A DNA stretch of 64,000 nt from Methylovulum miyakonense HT12 (GTDB lineage: Bacteria; Pseudomonadota; Gammaproteobacteria; Methylococcales; Methylomonadaceae). Positions 23,667 through 32,765 of this stretch are shown here, one piece after another. The notes below the pieces were generated by a model, which worked only from the letters and a program-made list of their open reading frames with translations, did no database searches and had not been told where the DNA came from. Each line of letters begins with the position of its first letter. Position 1 is the stretch's first letter. The stretch spans positions 436,238 through 500,237 of the forward strand of contig NZ_KB913025.1 in NCBI RefSeq assembly GCF_000384075.1, written 5' to 3'. The translations under genes and the position numbers were made by a program.

Positions 23667-24349
23667 ACCTGCTCTCCGGCAGACAAACGGATGGTGCGTT
23701 GGCAACGCGCGGCCAACGAGTGGTCGTGGGTGACCAATATCAAAGTGGTGTGGTTTTCTTGGTTCAATTCGAACAGCAAATCAACAATAGTCGCGCCCGT
23801 TTTGCTGTCGAGGTTACCAGTCGGTTCATCGGCGAACAACAGGGCGGGGCGCGTGGCGAACGCCCGTGCCAAGGCCACGCGTTGTTGTTCGCCGCCGGAC
23901 AGTTGTTTGGGGGTGTGCGCCATGCGTTGGGCCAGCCCGACACGTTCCAGCAAGTGTTCCGCTTTGGGCTTGGCTTGCGGGTCGCCGTTCAATTCCAGCG
24001 GCAGCATGACGTTTTCCAATGCAGTCAAACCCTGCAATAGTTGGAAAGACTGGAACACAAAGCCCACCGATTGGCTACGCACCGCCGCACGCCCGTCTTC
24101 ATCCATCGCCGTCAGATCCTGGCCTTTGAAGAAAATGTGACCCGTACTGGGCGTGTCCAATCCCGCCAACAAACTGATTAAAGTCGATTTGCCGGAGCCG
24201 GATTCGCCAACAATGGCAATGCTTTCGCCCGATTTGATTATCAAGTTTATTGCTGACAAGATATGTAGGGTTTTATCGCCAGCCGTGACGGCTTTTCCTA
24301 AACCTTCCGCGACGATAATGTTGTTTAACAAGTCTGTTTGAGGGCGCAT
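23663..24349 (-). CDS. ybbA: ABC transporter ATP-binding protein YbbA
   Basis: A 228-residue ATPase of the LolD/MacB-like group. Walker A GESGSGKST, the Q-loop FQSFQLLQGL, signature LSGGEQQRVALARA, Walker B LLFADEPTGNLDS and the switch histidine in VTHDHSLA are all intact. It is coupled to the permease gene by a 4-base overlap and divergent from tesA with a single base between the start codons, the same ybbA/tesA neighbourhood as in E. coli. Confidence 0.95.
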   Translation of the reverse strand: MRPQTDLLNNIIVAEGLGKAVTAGDKTLHILSAINLIIKSGESIAIVGESGSGKSTLISLLAGLDTPSTGHIFFKGQDLTAMDEDGRAAVRSQSVGFVFQSFQLLQGLTALENVMLPLELNGDPQAKPKAEHLLERVGLAQRMAHTPKQLSGGEQQRVALARAFATRPALLFADEPTGNLDSKTGATIVDLLFELNQENHTTLILVTHDHSLAARCQRTIRLSAGEQV

Positions 24350-24350
24350 A

Positions 24351-24956
24351 ATGCTCCGATTTTTAGTTGCTTTACTGATGATGGTAACGTCGATGGGCGC
24401 GATGGCAAAATCTATCCTGGTGTTGGGCGATAGTATCAGCGCCGCCTATGGAATTGACGTTGACCAAGGCTGGGTCACTTTGTTACAGGATAAACTGAAT
24501 AATTCAAAAGACCATAGCGGCTACACCATCCATAACGAAAGCATCAGCGGCGACACCAGCGCTGGCGGTTTGGCGCGGATAGGCCAGGCATTGGCCTTGC
24601 ACAAACCCTCGGTGGTGTTGCTGGAACTGGGCGCGAATGACGGCTTGCGCGGCCTTTCGCCTGTCGCCATGAAAAATAACCTGATTGAAATCACCCGCCG
24701 CGCCCAAAAAACAGGCGCGAAAGTCATCTTGCTGGGCATGAAAATCCCGCCCAATTACGGCAAACGTTATATCGACTTGTTTTATAACGTCTACCCGCAA
24801 CTGGCTGAGGAATTGCATATCCCCTTCATCCCGTTCATCCTCGAAGAAGTCGCGCTGGACCCCGCCATGATGCAAGCCGACGGCCTCCATCCCAATGCCC
24901 AGGCACAGCCGATTATCGCCGACAAAATAGCCGCTTATCTCTTCCCCTTACTGTAA
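24351..24956 (+). CDS. tesA: Arylesterase / thioesterase I (GDSL/SGNH hydrolase)
   Basis: A 201-residue exported hydrolase. The signal peptide is residues 1-19 (MLRFLVALLMMVTSMGAMAK). The SGNH blocks are present: ILVLGDSISAAYG with the nucleophile Ser, the Gly in ARIGQAL, GANDGLRG with the Asn, and DGLHPNAQAQ with Asp and His. E. coli TesA is a periplasmic thioesterase, esterase and lysophospholipase. Its divergent position next to ybbA-ybbP is conserved in many gammaproteobacteria and suggests an envelope lipid role for the pair. Confidence 0.94.
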   Translation: MLRFLVALLMMVTSMGAMAKSILVLGDSISAAYGIDVDQGWVTLLQDKLNNSKDHSGYTIHNESISGDTSAGGLARIGQALALHKPSVVLLELGANDGLRGLSPVAMKNNLIEITRRAQKTGAKVILLGMKIPPNYGKRYIDLFYNVYPQLAEELHIPFIPFILEEVALDPAMMQADGLHPNAQAQPIIADKIAAYLFPLL

Positions 24957-24972
24957 ACCAAGAGCAATAACC

Positions 24973-25401
24973 ATGAATGACTTGACCCTGCAACACGCTA
25001 ACCAAATCATCAACCATGCCATCAATGTCGCCCGCGAACTCAATATGAACCCCCTCACCGTCGTGGTCTTGGATGCCGCCGGACACCTCAAAGCGATGCA
25101 GCGCGAAGACGGCGCCAGCATGATCCGCCAACAAATCGCCACCGCCAAAGCGTGGGGCGCAGTCAACATGGGCGTGTCTTCGCGCAACCTGGCCGTGGTC
25201 GCCGAACAACGCCCCGATTTCATGAACGCGCTTGTCACCATCGCCGACGGCAAAATCATGCCCGTCCCGGGCGGCGTGTTGATCCGCGATGCTGACAACA
25301 ATTTGCTGGGCGCGGTGGGGATTAGCGGCGACAAGTCCGATCAGGATGAGCGGTGTGCGATTGCGGGGATTGAGGCGGTGGGTTTTTTTGCGAGTATCTG
25401 A
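24973..25401 (+). CDS. GlcG/HbpS-like (DUF336) protein
   Basis: A 142-residue protein of the GlcG/HbpS family: LQHANQIINHAINVARELNM, TVVVLDAAGHLKAMQREDGA, TAKAWGAVNMG and GGVLIRDADNNLLGAVGISG. Members have been linked to haem or corrinoid binding, glycolate operons and extracellular sensing. There is no signal peptide, so it should be cytoplasmic. The 16-base gap after tesA suggests shared transcription, although no functional link to tesA is known. Confidence 0.85.
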   Translation: MNDLTLQHANQIINHAINVARELNMNPLTVVVLDAAGHLKAMQREDGASMIRQQIATAKAWGAVNMGVSSRNLAVVAEQRPDFMNALVTIADGKIMPVPGGVLIRDADNNLLGAVGISGDKSDQDERCAIAGIEAVGFFASI

Positions 25402-25748
25402 TGGTTTGGTATGTCCCGACAAAACCTGCGGTGCCCGGCGCGGCAAACGGGAGCAAATATACGTCACTGCGTAACGCCAGGTGTTAAGATAATTTCTGGA
25501 AGAAATGTTATGCCCCATTTGGCAATCACTTTTTGCGGTATCGTGTTCCTCCCAAGCTAATGAGTGATAATGTAATAATTTTGGACGCAGCAAAGTAGGC
25601 TGGGGTGACACAAGGAACCCCAGCAGAGTGGCTTGTGGTGCTGGGATTGCGCTATTGCTTCATCCCAAGCCTGGCACCTTAGCTTCTTTTCACTGCGCAC
25701 CATCCCCTAAAAAGGATAACAAATAACAATAAAAACAGGGGAAAGGAT
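25402..25748. other. Intergenic region with two strong hairpins (repeat-like)
   Basis: No gene. Two stem-loops follow each other: GCTGGGGT (25599-25606) with ACCCCAGC (25617-25624), and GGTGC-TGGGAT (25637-25647) with ATCCCA plus GCACC (25662-25678). The GTAGGCTGGGGT... composition resembles dispersed palindromic repeats (REP or short MITE types) common in methylotroph and cyanobacterial genomes; a genome-wide copy count would confirm that. Confidence 0.5.
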
Positions 25749-26495
25749 ATGTGTTGGAGTGGCGAAGCGTCCACCGTTTTGGCGGGCGTTGGTTTAAGCA
25801 GTACCGTTTATTTTTATTATAAAAAAGAACCGCTGGCATTATGTGCGGCCTTGGGCTTTTTTTCCTTGATGGAAGCCTTGCAAGCCTATACCTACACGGT
25901 GATCGACGATTGCGCCAATCCCGGCAACCAGATCGCCACCCTGCTGGGTTATATCCACATCGCCTTCCAGCCGTTTTTTGTCAACGCGGTGTCCCTGTAT
26001 TTCATTCCCGCCAACATCCGCCAGAAAATCTCGCCAATGGTGTATTTCATCTGCTTTGTCGCCACGGTTTGCCTGTTGATACGGCTGTATCCGTTTGATT
26101 GGGCGCCGATGTGTTATGACGTGAAAACCAAGGTCGTGTTGTTTAGCGATTATTTCGATTCGTTTAACGTGCCGTTTTGCGGCAAGCATATTTGCTCGGT
26201 GTCGGGGCAATGGCATATCGCTTGGGAAATTCCGGCGATTGCCAACTTGGTGCTGTTCAATATGTACATCGTCGCCGCGTTCATCATGCCCGTGTTGTAC
26301 GGTTCGTGGAAAATGACCGGTTACCATTTAATCACCGGGCCGTTTCTGGCATATTTAAGCACCAATAACCCCAATGAATGGGCGGCGGTGTGGTGCCTGT
26401 ATTCGATTGGCTTGCTGCTGCTCTTGCTGAAAACGCCAATCCGCGGCTATTTGCATGTGCGTAGTTGGTTTTGGTGGCGTTGGCTGGATGCCTGA
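25749..26495 (+). CDS. Multi-pass membrane protein, MCWSGEAS-type (DUF5765-like)
   Basis: A 248-residue integral membrane protein with about seven hydrophobic segments. The conserved N terminus MCWSGEASTVLAGVGLSSTV starts right at the membrane and is typical of an uncharacterised family that I believe is DUF5765; the number is from memory. Conserved Cys and His residues (FCGKHICSVSGQWHIAW) could bind metal or haem. The ATG at 25749 is preceded by GGGGAAAGG, a strong ribosome site. Function unknown, and no operon partner. Confidence 0.7.
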   Translation: MCWSGEASTVLAGVGLSSTVYFYYKKEPLALCAALGFFSLMEALQAYTYTVIDDCANPGNQIATLLGYIHIAFQPFFVNAVSLYFIPANIRQKISPMVYFICFVATVCLLIRLYPFDWAPMCYDVKTKVVLFSDYFDSFNVPFCGKHICSVSGQWHIAWEIPAIANLVLFNMYIVAAFIMPVLYGSWKMTGYHLITGPFLAYLSTNNPNEWAAVWCLYSIGLLLLLLKTPIRGYLHVRSWFWWRWLDA

Positions 26496-26739
26496 TGGTT
26501 AACTTAGGCCTTTTCTATTTCGTAAACTTGGAAGGTTTTAAGGCCTTAGCCCAATTTGCCATATAAGGATTATCGGGTAAACGATCTTAGGTACACGGTT
26601 CGCTCCCTAAGGCTTTGGTATGGGGTAAAAACCCCACGCCATGATTGTTTATAAAAAAATGCCGAAGCAATGTAAGAAAACCGCTTTCCGTACGACTACT
26701 GGTAAAAGCCACCCACCTAACATCCACAGGAACGCCGTT

Positions 26740-27672
26740 ATGAGACATAAAAACAATACCAGGATATTACCCTCGGAAATCACCCCTCGCGAACATTATT
26801 ACGATAGGCGGCGTTTCATGCAGTTGGCGGCGGGCGCATCTATCGCCAGTTTATTGCCTGGGCCGTTGTGGGCGGCCGACAAACTCGAAGCCAGCCCCAA
26901 CAAGGCCTACCAGTTAGCGGAAGAAAAAACCCCCTACAAGGACGTGACGGGCTATAACAATTTCTACGAATTCGGCACTGGCAAAGGCGATCCGGCACAA
27001 TATGCACACACCTTAAAAACCCGCCCGTGGACAGTGACGGTGGAAGGCGAAGTCCACAAACCTAAAACCTTTGCTATTGAAGAATTGCTGAAACTGGCGG
27101 CGATGGAAGAGCGCGTCTACCGCTTGCGCTGTGTCGAAGCGTGGTCGATGGTGATCCCGTGGATAGGTTATCCCTTATCCGAACTGGTCAAACAAGTCGA
27201 GCCGACCGGCAACGCCAAATTTGTCGAATTCATCACCCTGGATGACCCCATGCAAATGCCAGGGCAACGTTCCACCGTGCTGGAATGGCCTTACAACGAA
27301 GGCCTGCGCATGGACGAAGCCATGCACCCTTTGACCTTGCTGACTTTTGGCCTGTATGGCGAGATGCTCCCCAACCAAAACGGCGCGCCTATCCGCATTG
27401 TCGTGCCGTGGAAATACGGCTTCAAGAGCGCGAAATCCATCGTCAAAATCCGTTTCACCGAACACCAGCCTGTTTCCGCTTGGATGAAAGCAGGCCCTAG
27501 CGAATACGGTTTTTATTCCAACGTCAACCCCGAAGTCGACCATGCCCGCTGGTCGCAAGCCAAAGAACGCCGGATCGGCGATTTTTTCAAACGCCCGACC
27601 TTACCGTTCAACGGTTACGCCGACCAAGTGGCGGGGCTTTATTCGGGCATGGACTTGCAAAAATACTTCTAA
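26740..27672 (+). CDS. msrP: Protein-methionine-sulfoxide reductase, catalytic subunit MsrP
   Basis: A 310-residue periplasmic molybdoenzyme (YedY) that reduces oxidised methionine in envelope proteins. The Tat signal is clear: [20 protein letters not shown] with arginines at 23-25. The cysteine ligating molybdenum is Cys131 in [16 protein letters not shown] and [14 protein letters not shown] are typical of the family. The ATG at 26740 is preferred because AGGAA precedes it; upstream in-frame ATGs would place the Tat motif too far in. msrQ follows after 2 bases. Confidence 0.95.
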   Translation: MRHKNNTRILPSEITPREHYYDRRRFMQLAAGASIASLLPGPLWAADKLEASPNKAYQLAEEKTPYKDVTGYNNFYEFGTGKGDPAQYAHTLKTRPWTVTVEGEVHKPKTFAIEELLKLAAMEERVYRLRCVEAWSMVIPWIGYPLSELVKQVEPTGNAKFVEFITLDDPMQMPGQRSTVLEWPYNEGLRMDEAMHPLTLLTFGLYGEMLPNQNGAPIRIVVPWKYGFKSAKSIVKIRFTEHQPVSAWMKAGPSEYGFYSNVNPEVDHARWSQAKERRIGDFFKRPTLPFNGYADQVAGLYSGMDLQKYF

Positions 27673-27674
27673 CC

Positions 27675-28298
27675 ATGGGCATCAAACAACTCGACGAAAA
27701 AACCCTGGGATGGGTTAAGGCCATCATTTTTTTATTGGCACTGATCCCGTTCATCAGGCTCGTCATCGGCGGCATAACGGACGGTTTAGGCGCAAACCCC
27801 ATCGAAAAAATCACCCGCTCCACTGGCTACTGGACGCTGACGCTGATCATGGTGACGCTGGCCATCACCCCGCTACGCAAACTCACGGGTTGGCACTGGC
27901 TAACCCGCACCCGCCGTATGCTGGGCTTGTTCGCGTTTTTCTATGTGTGCCTGCATTTTTTGACTTACTTGGTGCTAGACCAATTTTTTGACTGGGGCAG
28001 CATTATCAAGGACATCATCAAACGCCCCTACATCACCGTCGGCTTCCCGTCATTTTTATTGCTGATCCCGCTGGCGGTCACGTCCAATAACGCGATGATC
28101 AAAAAACTCGGCGGCAAACGCTGGCGATGGTTGCACCGCTTGGTTTATGCCGTCGCTGTTGGCGGGGTGGTGCATTATTGGTGGCTGGTCAAAAAAGACC
28201 TGACTAATCCGGTTATTTTTGCGGCGGTGTTGGCTATTTTGTTGGGGTTTAGGTTGGTTTATTGGTGGCGGGGGAAACAGGTAGCAAGTAGCCGGTAA
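27675..28298 (+). CDS. msrQ: Haem-binding membrane subunit MsrQ
   Basis: A 207-residue membrane protein with six predicted helices that passes electrons, via haem b and flavin, from quinones or a flavin reductase to MsrP. Family landmarks are RSTGYWTLTLIMVTLAITPL, RRMLGLFAFFYVCLHF with the haem-ligand histidine, RPYITVGFPSFLLLIPLAVTS and WRWLHRLVYAVAVGGVVHYW with two more candidate histidines. Only two bases separate it from msrP, so the two are one operon. Confidence 0.94.
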   Translation: MGIKQLDEKTLGWVKAIIFLLALIPFIRLVIGGITDGLGANPIEKITRSTGYWTLTLIMVTLAITPLRKLTGWHWLTRTRRMLGLFAFFYVCLHFLTYLVLDQFFDWGSIIKDIIKRPYITVGFPSFLLLIPLAVTSNNAMIKKLGGKRWRWLHRLVYAVAVGGVVHYWWLVKKDLTNPVIFAAVLAILLGFRLVYWWRGKQVASSR

Positions 28299-28360
28299 GG
28301 GGCGAAGCGGATTACGGGATTTTCCAAACCTAACATTGCCGTATTATCGCACTGTTCCGG

Positions 28361-28404
28361 AACGGGGTTTCAGGATTGGGATTTATGCGGTTCCGAACCC
28401 CGTT
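28361..28404. repeat. Hairpin-forming inverted repeat
   Basis: AACGGGGTT (28361-28369) pairs with AACCCCGTT (28396-28404), and outer bases CCGG/CCG extend it imperfectly. It lies about 60 bases after msrQ without a T-run. It may be a weak terminator or a REP-like element. Confidence 0.45.
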
Positions 28405-28586
28405 ATTCCGCTACCGCTGCATCCGGGCTACCTCGCTGATACAACGGCACAACACCAACATAAAGACGCTGCACAGCCACAAATCAGGTCACTAGCCGTT
28501 ACTATACAAACCGGGTAACCGCAAAAAGCACCTTGACCAACAAACCTACAGGGCTGACACCATCCCCCTTCTGACGAGCCACTTCG

Positions 28587-29453
28587 ATGCATATCCCCTA
28601 CAAATTAATTTTGTTAAAAAATTGGGTTTTTAGGTCTCGGGCAGGTGAAACGATTATTAAAGGGAGATTCCGGTATGTGCATGGCAGGGAGCTTAACCTA
28701 AACACGCCCCGTACCTTTACGGAAAAGCTGTTTTGCCGGATGGTCCTGCTGGAACGGCATGGTAATCCGGTTTTTACGCGGCTCGCCGATAAATACCTCG
28801 CTAGGGATTATGTGCGGGAAAAAATCGGTGAAAAATATCTGGTCAAACAATTGTGGCATGGCACTGCCCCTTCCTTGATCCCTTTTGCAAAACTGCCCGC
28901 TAAATGCGTGATTAAAACCACACATGGTTCGAGCTGGAATATCATCCTGAACGAAAAAAGCGACCATAAAGAGGTGGTAAACACCTTAAGGAAATGGCTA
29001 AAGGAAAACTATTATTGGGTGCAGAGGGAGTATCACTATTACCCCATCAAGCCCCGGATATTAATCCAAGACTTTCTCGATGATGGCTATCAAGATGGGC
29101 CATTGGATTATAGGTTTTGGTGCTTTTCTGGCCAACCGGAAGCCATACAAGTTGGCAACAATAGCCCCAGCGGACATATTTTCTTTGACACGGAATGGAA
29201 CGAGTTGCCATTGCGTTATAACGATAGGTTCGAAGACTTTGCTATCGAAAAGCCAGATAACCTCAATGAAATGGTCCAGGTGGCAAAAAGCCTCTCGGCT
29301 GGCTTTGCCTTTGTTCGGGTTGATTTATTTAATATAAAAGGGAAGGTTTATTTTGGCGAGCTTACTTTCGTACCTGCCGCTGGTTACATTAAATTCATCA
29401 CTGACGATTGGGATGTTGTTCTGGGTGATAAGTGGGTAGGGGGCATAGGGTAA
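28587..29453 (+). CDS. TupA-like ATP-grasp family protein
   Basis: A 288-residue protein of the TupA-like ATP-grasp family, seen in teichuronopeptide and polysaccharide gene clusters, where it is thought to join amino acids to sugars. Visible landmarks are LADKYLARDYVREKIGEKYL near residue 65, CVIKTTHGSSWNIIL (nucleotide-binding lysine), YRFWCFSGQPEAIQV, and FVRVDLFNIKGKVYFGELTF with the metal-binding acidic and Glu residues. No other polysaccharide genes adjoin it, so it is an orphan. The substrate is unknown. Confidence 0.82.
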   Translation: MHIPYKLILLKNWVFRSRAGETIIKGRFRYVHGRELNLNTPRTFTEKLFCRMVLLERHGNPVFTRLADKYLARDYVREKIGEKYLVKQLWHGTAPSLIPFAKLPAKCVIKTTHGSSWNIILNEKSDHKEVVNTLRKWLKENYYWVQREYHYYPIKPRILIQDFLDDGYQDGPLDYRFWCFSGQPEAIQVGNNSPSGHIFFDTEWNELPLRYNDRFEDFAIEKPDNLNEMVQVAKSLSAGFAFVRVDLFNIKGKVYFGELTFVPAAGYIKFITDDWDVVLGDKWVGGIG

Positions 29454-29672
29454 GGTTGTGATGGCAAATTTCCAAAAAACTGGCATCGCTTCGAACGTTG
29501 GAACGGGAACACCGGAACAAAACCCTCCCTGAGCATCTTCCCCCGCTTTTTTCAATCCCCCAAAAATGCCCGGGACGCCGTTTATATAGCCACCGGAGCC
29601 CGATATACCATTCACGCCCTTGGCCGTTTTCCAAACCCCAGCGTAGGAACCCGCCCCAACCCCATAGCGGCA

Positions 29673-30446
29673 TTAAGAAAAATTAAACAAGGTATAAAAA
29701 TTCCGCGTGGACAATCCGGCTATTTCCTCGAACGTTGTCCCGCGCAACTGCGCAATATGTTCGGCGACATGGCGCACGTACAGGGGGTAATTGGTCTTGC
29801 CCCGGAACGGCACGGGAGCCAGATACGGCGAATCGGTTTCGATCAGGAACCGGTCAGCGGGGACCTTTTTGGCGACTTCTTTGATTTCGGTGGCGTTGTT
29901 GAAGGTGACGATGCCGGAAAAGGAAATGTAAAAATTCAAATCCATGGCTTTTTGCGCAAATTCCCAGTTTTCGGTGAAGCAATGGATGATGCCGCCGACC
30001 TCATCCGCCCCCTCTTCCGCCAGGATTTTTAAGGTGTCTTGCCCCGCTTCGCGGGTATGGATGATCAAGGGTTTTTTCAATGCTTTTGCGGCGGCGATGT
30101 GGTTGCGGAAACGTTGGTGCTGCCAGCCTAAATCACCTTCGGAGCGGAAGTAATCGAGGCCTGTTTCACCGATGGCGATCACTTTCCCGTTTTGCCCCAA
30201 CGCCACCAGTTCATCGGCACTGGGGTCATGGCCTTCATGTTCGTTCGGATGCACGCCGACGCTGACCGAGATTTGCGGATAATCCGCCACCATCGCCAGC
30301 ATGGCGGGATAGGCTTCCAAATCAATCGCAATGCACAGCAGGTGCTCAATGTTGCTGGTTTGGACTTGCTGCATAAAACAGCCAAAGTCGTTTTGGTAGG
30401 GCTTAAGGTCAATACGGTCCAGGTGGCAATGGGAGTCAATCAGCAT
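29673..30446 (-). CDS. TatD family metal-dependent hydrolase
   Basis: A 257-residue TIM-barrel hydrolase. The metal ligands appear in order: HCHLD near the N terminus (MLIDSHCHLDRIDL), Glu in AIGETGLDYF, His in LIIHTREAG, His in IIHCFTENWE and Asp in LIETDSPYLAP. The YcfH-like subgroup is usual at this position after tmk-holB-pilZ in gammaproteobacteria. TatD relatives have 3'-5' exonuclease or D-aminoacyl-tRNA hydrolase activity; which applies here is unknown. It ends the minus-strand block, separated from pilZ by 338 bases. Confidence 0.93.
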   Translation of the reverse strand: MLIDSHCHLDRIDLKPYQNDFGCFMQQVQTSNIEHLLCIAIDLEAYPAMLAMVADYPQISVSVGVHPNEHEGHDPSADELVALGQNGKVIAIGETGLDYFRSEGDLGWQHQRFRNHIAAAKALKKPLIIHTREAGQDTLKILAEEGADEVGGIIHCFTENWEFAQKAMDLNFYISFSGIVTFNNATEIKEVAKKVPADRFLIETDSPYLAPVPFRGKTNYPLYVRHVAEHIAQLRGTTFEEIAGLSTRNFYTLFNFS

Positions 30447-30784
30447 GGCGGATAATCCGGGTTCAAAAAAGGGAAAGCGGGATGGTTAAGGCCACAATAG
30501 GGGTTTGTGGTGTGTCCGGCATTTATAGCCTGGCGTTATCTTTTGCCAGTTACCGGCCCGAAACCATTTTACATAAAATACCGGGGGATTTGCTGCGGGA
30601 CGGGGGTTTTAAGCGCATCCTAACATTTCAAGACCCTGACGCTGAGGATAAACTTACGGGACACGCTTACAACCTGCTCCGGATGACAGGACAACTGGCG
30701 TCAGCCCAGTGCAGCCACAACAGCTAGCCTTGCAACGGAGTTTTGGCTGTTATGCCTTGCGAATGGCGGCAATGTCCCTTATCC
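30447..30784. other. Intergenic gap between pilZ and tatD
   Basis: 338 bases with no convincing gene. An 81-codon plus-strand frame at 30482-30727 has no family resemblance and no ribosome site, so I do not call it. The gap is long for this normally tight gene order, so a gene or repeat may have been lost or inserted here. Confidence 0.4.
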
Positions 30785-31153
30785 CTACATGGTATGCGTC
30801 TGCCGGTCTGAACCTAAAGCCCCTGCGAGATAAGTTTCGATTTTGGCGCGTGCGACACCGCCGTCCGCTTCGGTGAATTGGACGCCTATACCCGATGAAC
30901 GGTAACTTTCTGATCCCGGCGGCGTTTTCCAAACAACCTTGCCTTGTATCGGGATTTTTTCGGTTTCATCCATCAAATTCAGCAACATAAACAATTCCTG
31001 ACCCATTTCATAAGGCCGGTTGGTCGGTATAAACAAGCCACCATTGATTAAAAACGGCATGTACGCTGAATATAAAGAATTTTTGTCTTTGATGGACAGC
31101 GTCAATATGCCGGCCCTTGGCGTGGTAGTGGAGCTTGAAGTAGATTCTGCCAT
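30785..31153 (-). CDS. PilZ domain protein (type IV pilus assembly PilZ-like)
   Basis: A 122-residue single-domain PilZ protein. The core LSIKDKNSLYSAYMPFLINGGLFI and the later GIGVQFTEADGGVARAKIETYLAG correspond to the pilus-biogenesis PilZ branch that follows holB in many gammaproteobacteria. The N-terminal RxxxR motif needed for cyclic-di-GMP binding is not evident, which fits that branch: it acts through protein partners (PilB, FimX). It is 2 bases after holB and probably cotranscribed. Confidence 0.9.
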   Translation of the reverse strand: MAESTSSSTTTPRAGILTLSIKDKNSLYSAYMPFLINGGLFIPTNRPYEMGQELFMLLNLMDETEKIPIQGKVVWKTPPGSESYRSSGIGVQFTEADGGVARAKIETYLAGALGSDRQTHTM

Positions 31154-31155
31154 GT

Positions 31156-32145
31156 TTATTTACTCTGATTGAGCTGGGACCAATAGGTCAATATTTCTTC
31201 AAAAAGGATCTGTTTGTTGATGGTAGTTTCAAGGCGTTGGCGGCTAACAAGCAGCAAATCATATAGGCCATAGAGTTTTTTTAGCGCTAAGCCCTGGGCC
31301 AGGCTGTGCAGGGTTTCATTCAAGTCAGGGTTAAATAGGTTGCCAGGTTGCGCCTGATAAGCGCACCGAATCAAATCCATCACCCATGAGCTAAGCCAAA
31401 ACAGCAACTGGGGTTCAGGCAAAGCCAGCCAGCTTTCGGCGACGATGACCGGATGCGTTTGCTGTTTGGCGATGTCCAGCCAAGCCTTGAAGCAGCTATT
31501 CCGCAGTTGTAGAGCGCCCTGGTTGGCATACTCCAACGCCAGTAAGGGTGCATTTTGCGCCAGAGCCAACAACACAGGCAAGTCTGCCGGTGAAATATTT
31601 GGGTTTTGTTGGCTAAGCCAAGCGCTTAATTGTTCCTGGCCAACAGGGGCAATCGCCATTTTTTGGCAACGGCTGGCAATTGTCGCCGGCAATTTGGCAG
31701 GTTGATTGCTGATTAAAAGGATTACGGTGCGTTCGGTCGGCTCTTCTAAAGATTTTAAAAACGCGTTCGCCGCTTGGATGTTCATGGCGTCCGCCGGATT
31801 GACCAAAACGATACGGGATTTTTCAAACTGGGGTTTCAAGCTAATCCGCGTGATCAGGGTGCGGATTTGATCTACGGTAATCGGTTTACCAGTTTCTTCC
31901 GGCTGGATGGCGATAAAATCGGGGTGGGTTCCGGCGGCAAACAGCAGGCAACTGGTGCAGTTTCCACACGCCAGGCCGTCGTTATCAAGATGCCCACATA
32001 ACAAGCTATGGGCAAATTGCCTAGCGAGCTGCTGCTTGCCGTAGCCTTTCTTGCCCGTAATCAACAGGGCTTGTGGAATGCGTTGCTGGATAATGTAATG
32101 GTGTAGCTGCGCCCAGTTTTGTTGCTGCCACGGTAACAGCTTCAT
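31156..32145 (-). CDS. holB: DNA polymerase III subunit delta'
   Basis: A 329-residue clamp-loader subunit. The AAA+ P-loop is GKKGYGKQ (residues 31-38), and the zinc site is Cys50, Cys60, Cys63 and Cys66 (LLCGHL, ACGNCTSC). SRC in ASRCQKMAI carries the arginine-finger region that acts on the neighbouring ATPase. It loads the beta clamp with tau/gamma and delta. It overlaps tmk by 4 bases. Confidence 0.95.
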   Translation of the reverse strand: MKLLPWQQQNWAQLHHYIIQQRIPQALLITGKKGYGKQQLARQFAHSLLCGHLDNDGLACGNCTSCLLFAAGTHPDFIAIQPEETGKPITVDQIRTLITRISLKPQFEKSRIVLVNPADAMNIQAANAFLKSLEEPTERTVILLISNQPAKLPATIASRCQKMAIAPVGQEQLSAWLSQQNPNISPADLPVLLALAQNAPLLALEYANQGALQLRNSCFKAWLDIAKQQTHPVIVAESWLALPEPQLLFWLSSWVMDLIRCAYQAQPGNLFNPDLNETLHSLAQGLALKKLYGLYDLLLVSRQRLETTINKQILFEEILTYWSQLNQSK

Positions 32146-32765
32146 CGTAACAGGATCCGTAGCGTTTCAGTGATGGCCCGTTGCACCTCCACTAGGGGCT
32201 GGTTGGCTTTAATCAGCTTGATGCGGTGTGGGTGCAATTCCATTTGCAACAAATAACCGCGCCTGGCCCGTTCGAAAAAGCTGACTTTTTCCGCCTCAAA
32301 CCGGTCAATTACCGCACGGTTCCTGACCCGTGCCATACCGATTTCAACGGGCGCGTCGAGCAACAAGGTTAAGTCAGGCCTCAAATGGCCTTGTACAAAA
32401 TGCTCCAGCCATTCAATCGTGCTGACTTTCATATTGCGTCCGCCACCTTGGTAAGCATAGGTCGCATCCGTAAAACGGTCGCTCAACACCCAATTGCCTT
32501 GTGCCAAAGCGGGTTCTATAACATGCTTGATGTGCTGCGCCCTAGCGGCAAACATCATCAGCAATTCAGCCTGTTCGGTGACAGTTTCACTGTTTGCGTC
32601 CAGCAATAAATGGCGGATTTTTTCGGCCAATAGGGTTCCACCCGGTTCGCGGGTGACAACGACAGGAATGCCGTATTTTTCTAAATGTTCTTTGATAAAC
32701 GCCAGATTGGTGGTTTTGCCAACCCCTTCCACCCCTTCCAACGTTATAAATTTGCCGCGTATCAT
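32142..32765 (-). CDS. tmk: Thymidylate kinase
   Basis: A 207-residue kinase making dTDP from dTMP. The P-loop is GVEGVGKTTN (residues 11-20), the substrate and DRX-type motif is LSDRFTDATYAYQGGGR, and the LID region is RARRGYLLQM. Ends overlap both mltG (4 bases) and holB (4 bases), the standard pabC-mltG-tmk-holB gene order of gammaproteobacteria. Confidence 0.97.
   Translation of the reverse strand: MIRGKFITLEGVEGVGKTTNLAFIKEHLEKYGIPVVVTREPGGTLLAEKIRHLLLDANSETVTEQAELLMMFAARAQHIKHVIEPALAQGNWVLSDRFTDATYAYQGGGRNMKVSTIEWLEHFVQGHLRPDLTLLLDAPVEIGMARVRNRAVIDRFEAEKVSFFERARRGYLLQMELHPHRIKLIKANQPLVEVQRAITETLRILLR

Noticed and set aside
28336-28518. 60-codon frame after msrQ
   Set aside because: It covers a hairpin-forming intergenic segment and has no ribosome site or similarity.
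30482-30727. 81-codon plus-strand frame between pilZ and tatD
   Set aside because: No recognisable domain, no ribosome binding site and low-information composition; not enough to call a gene.
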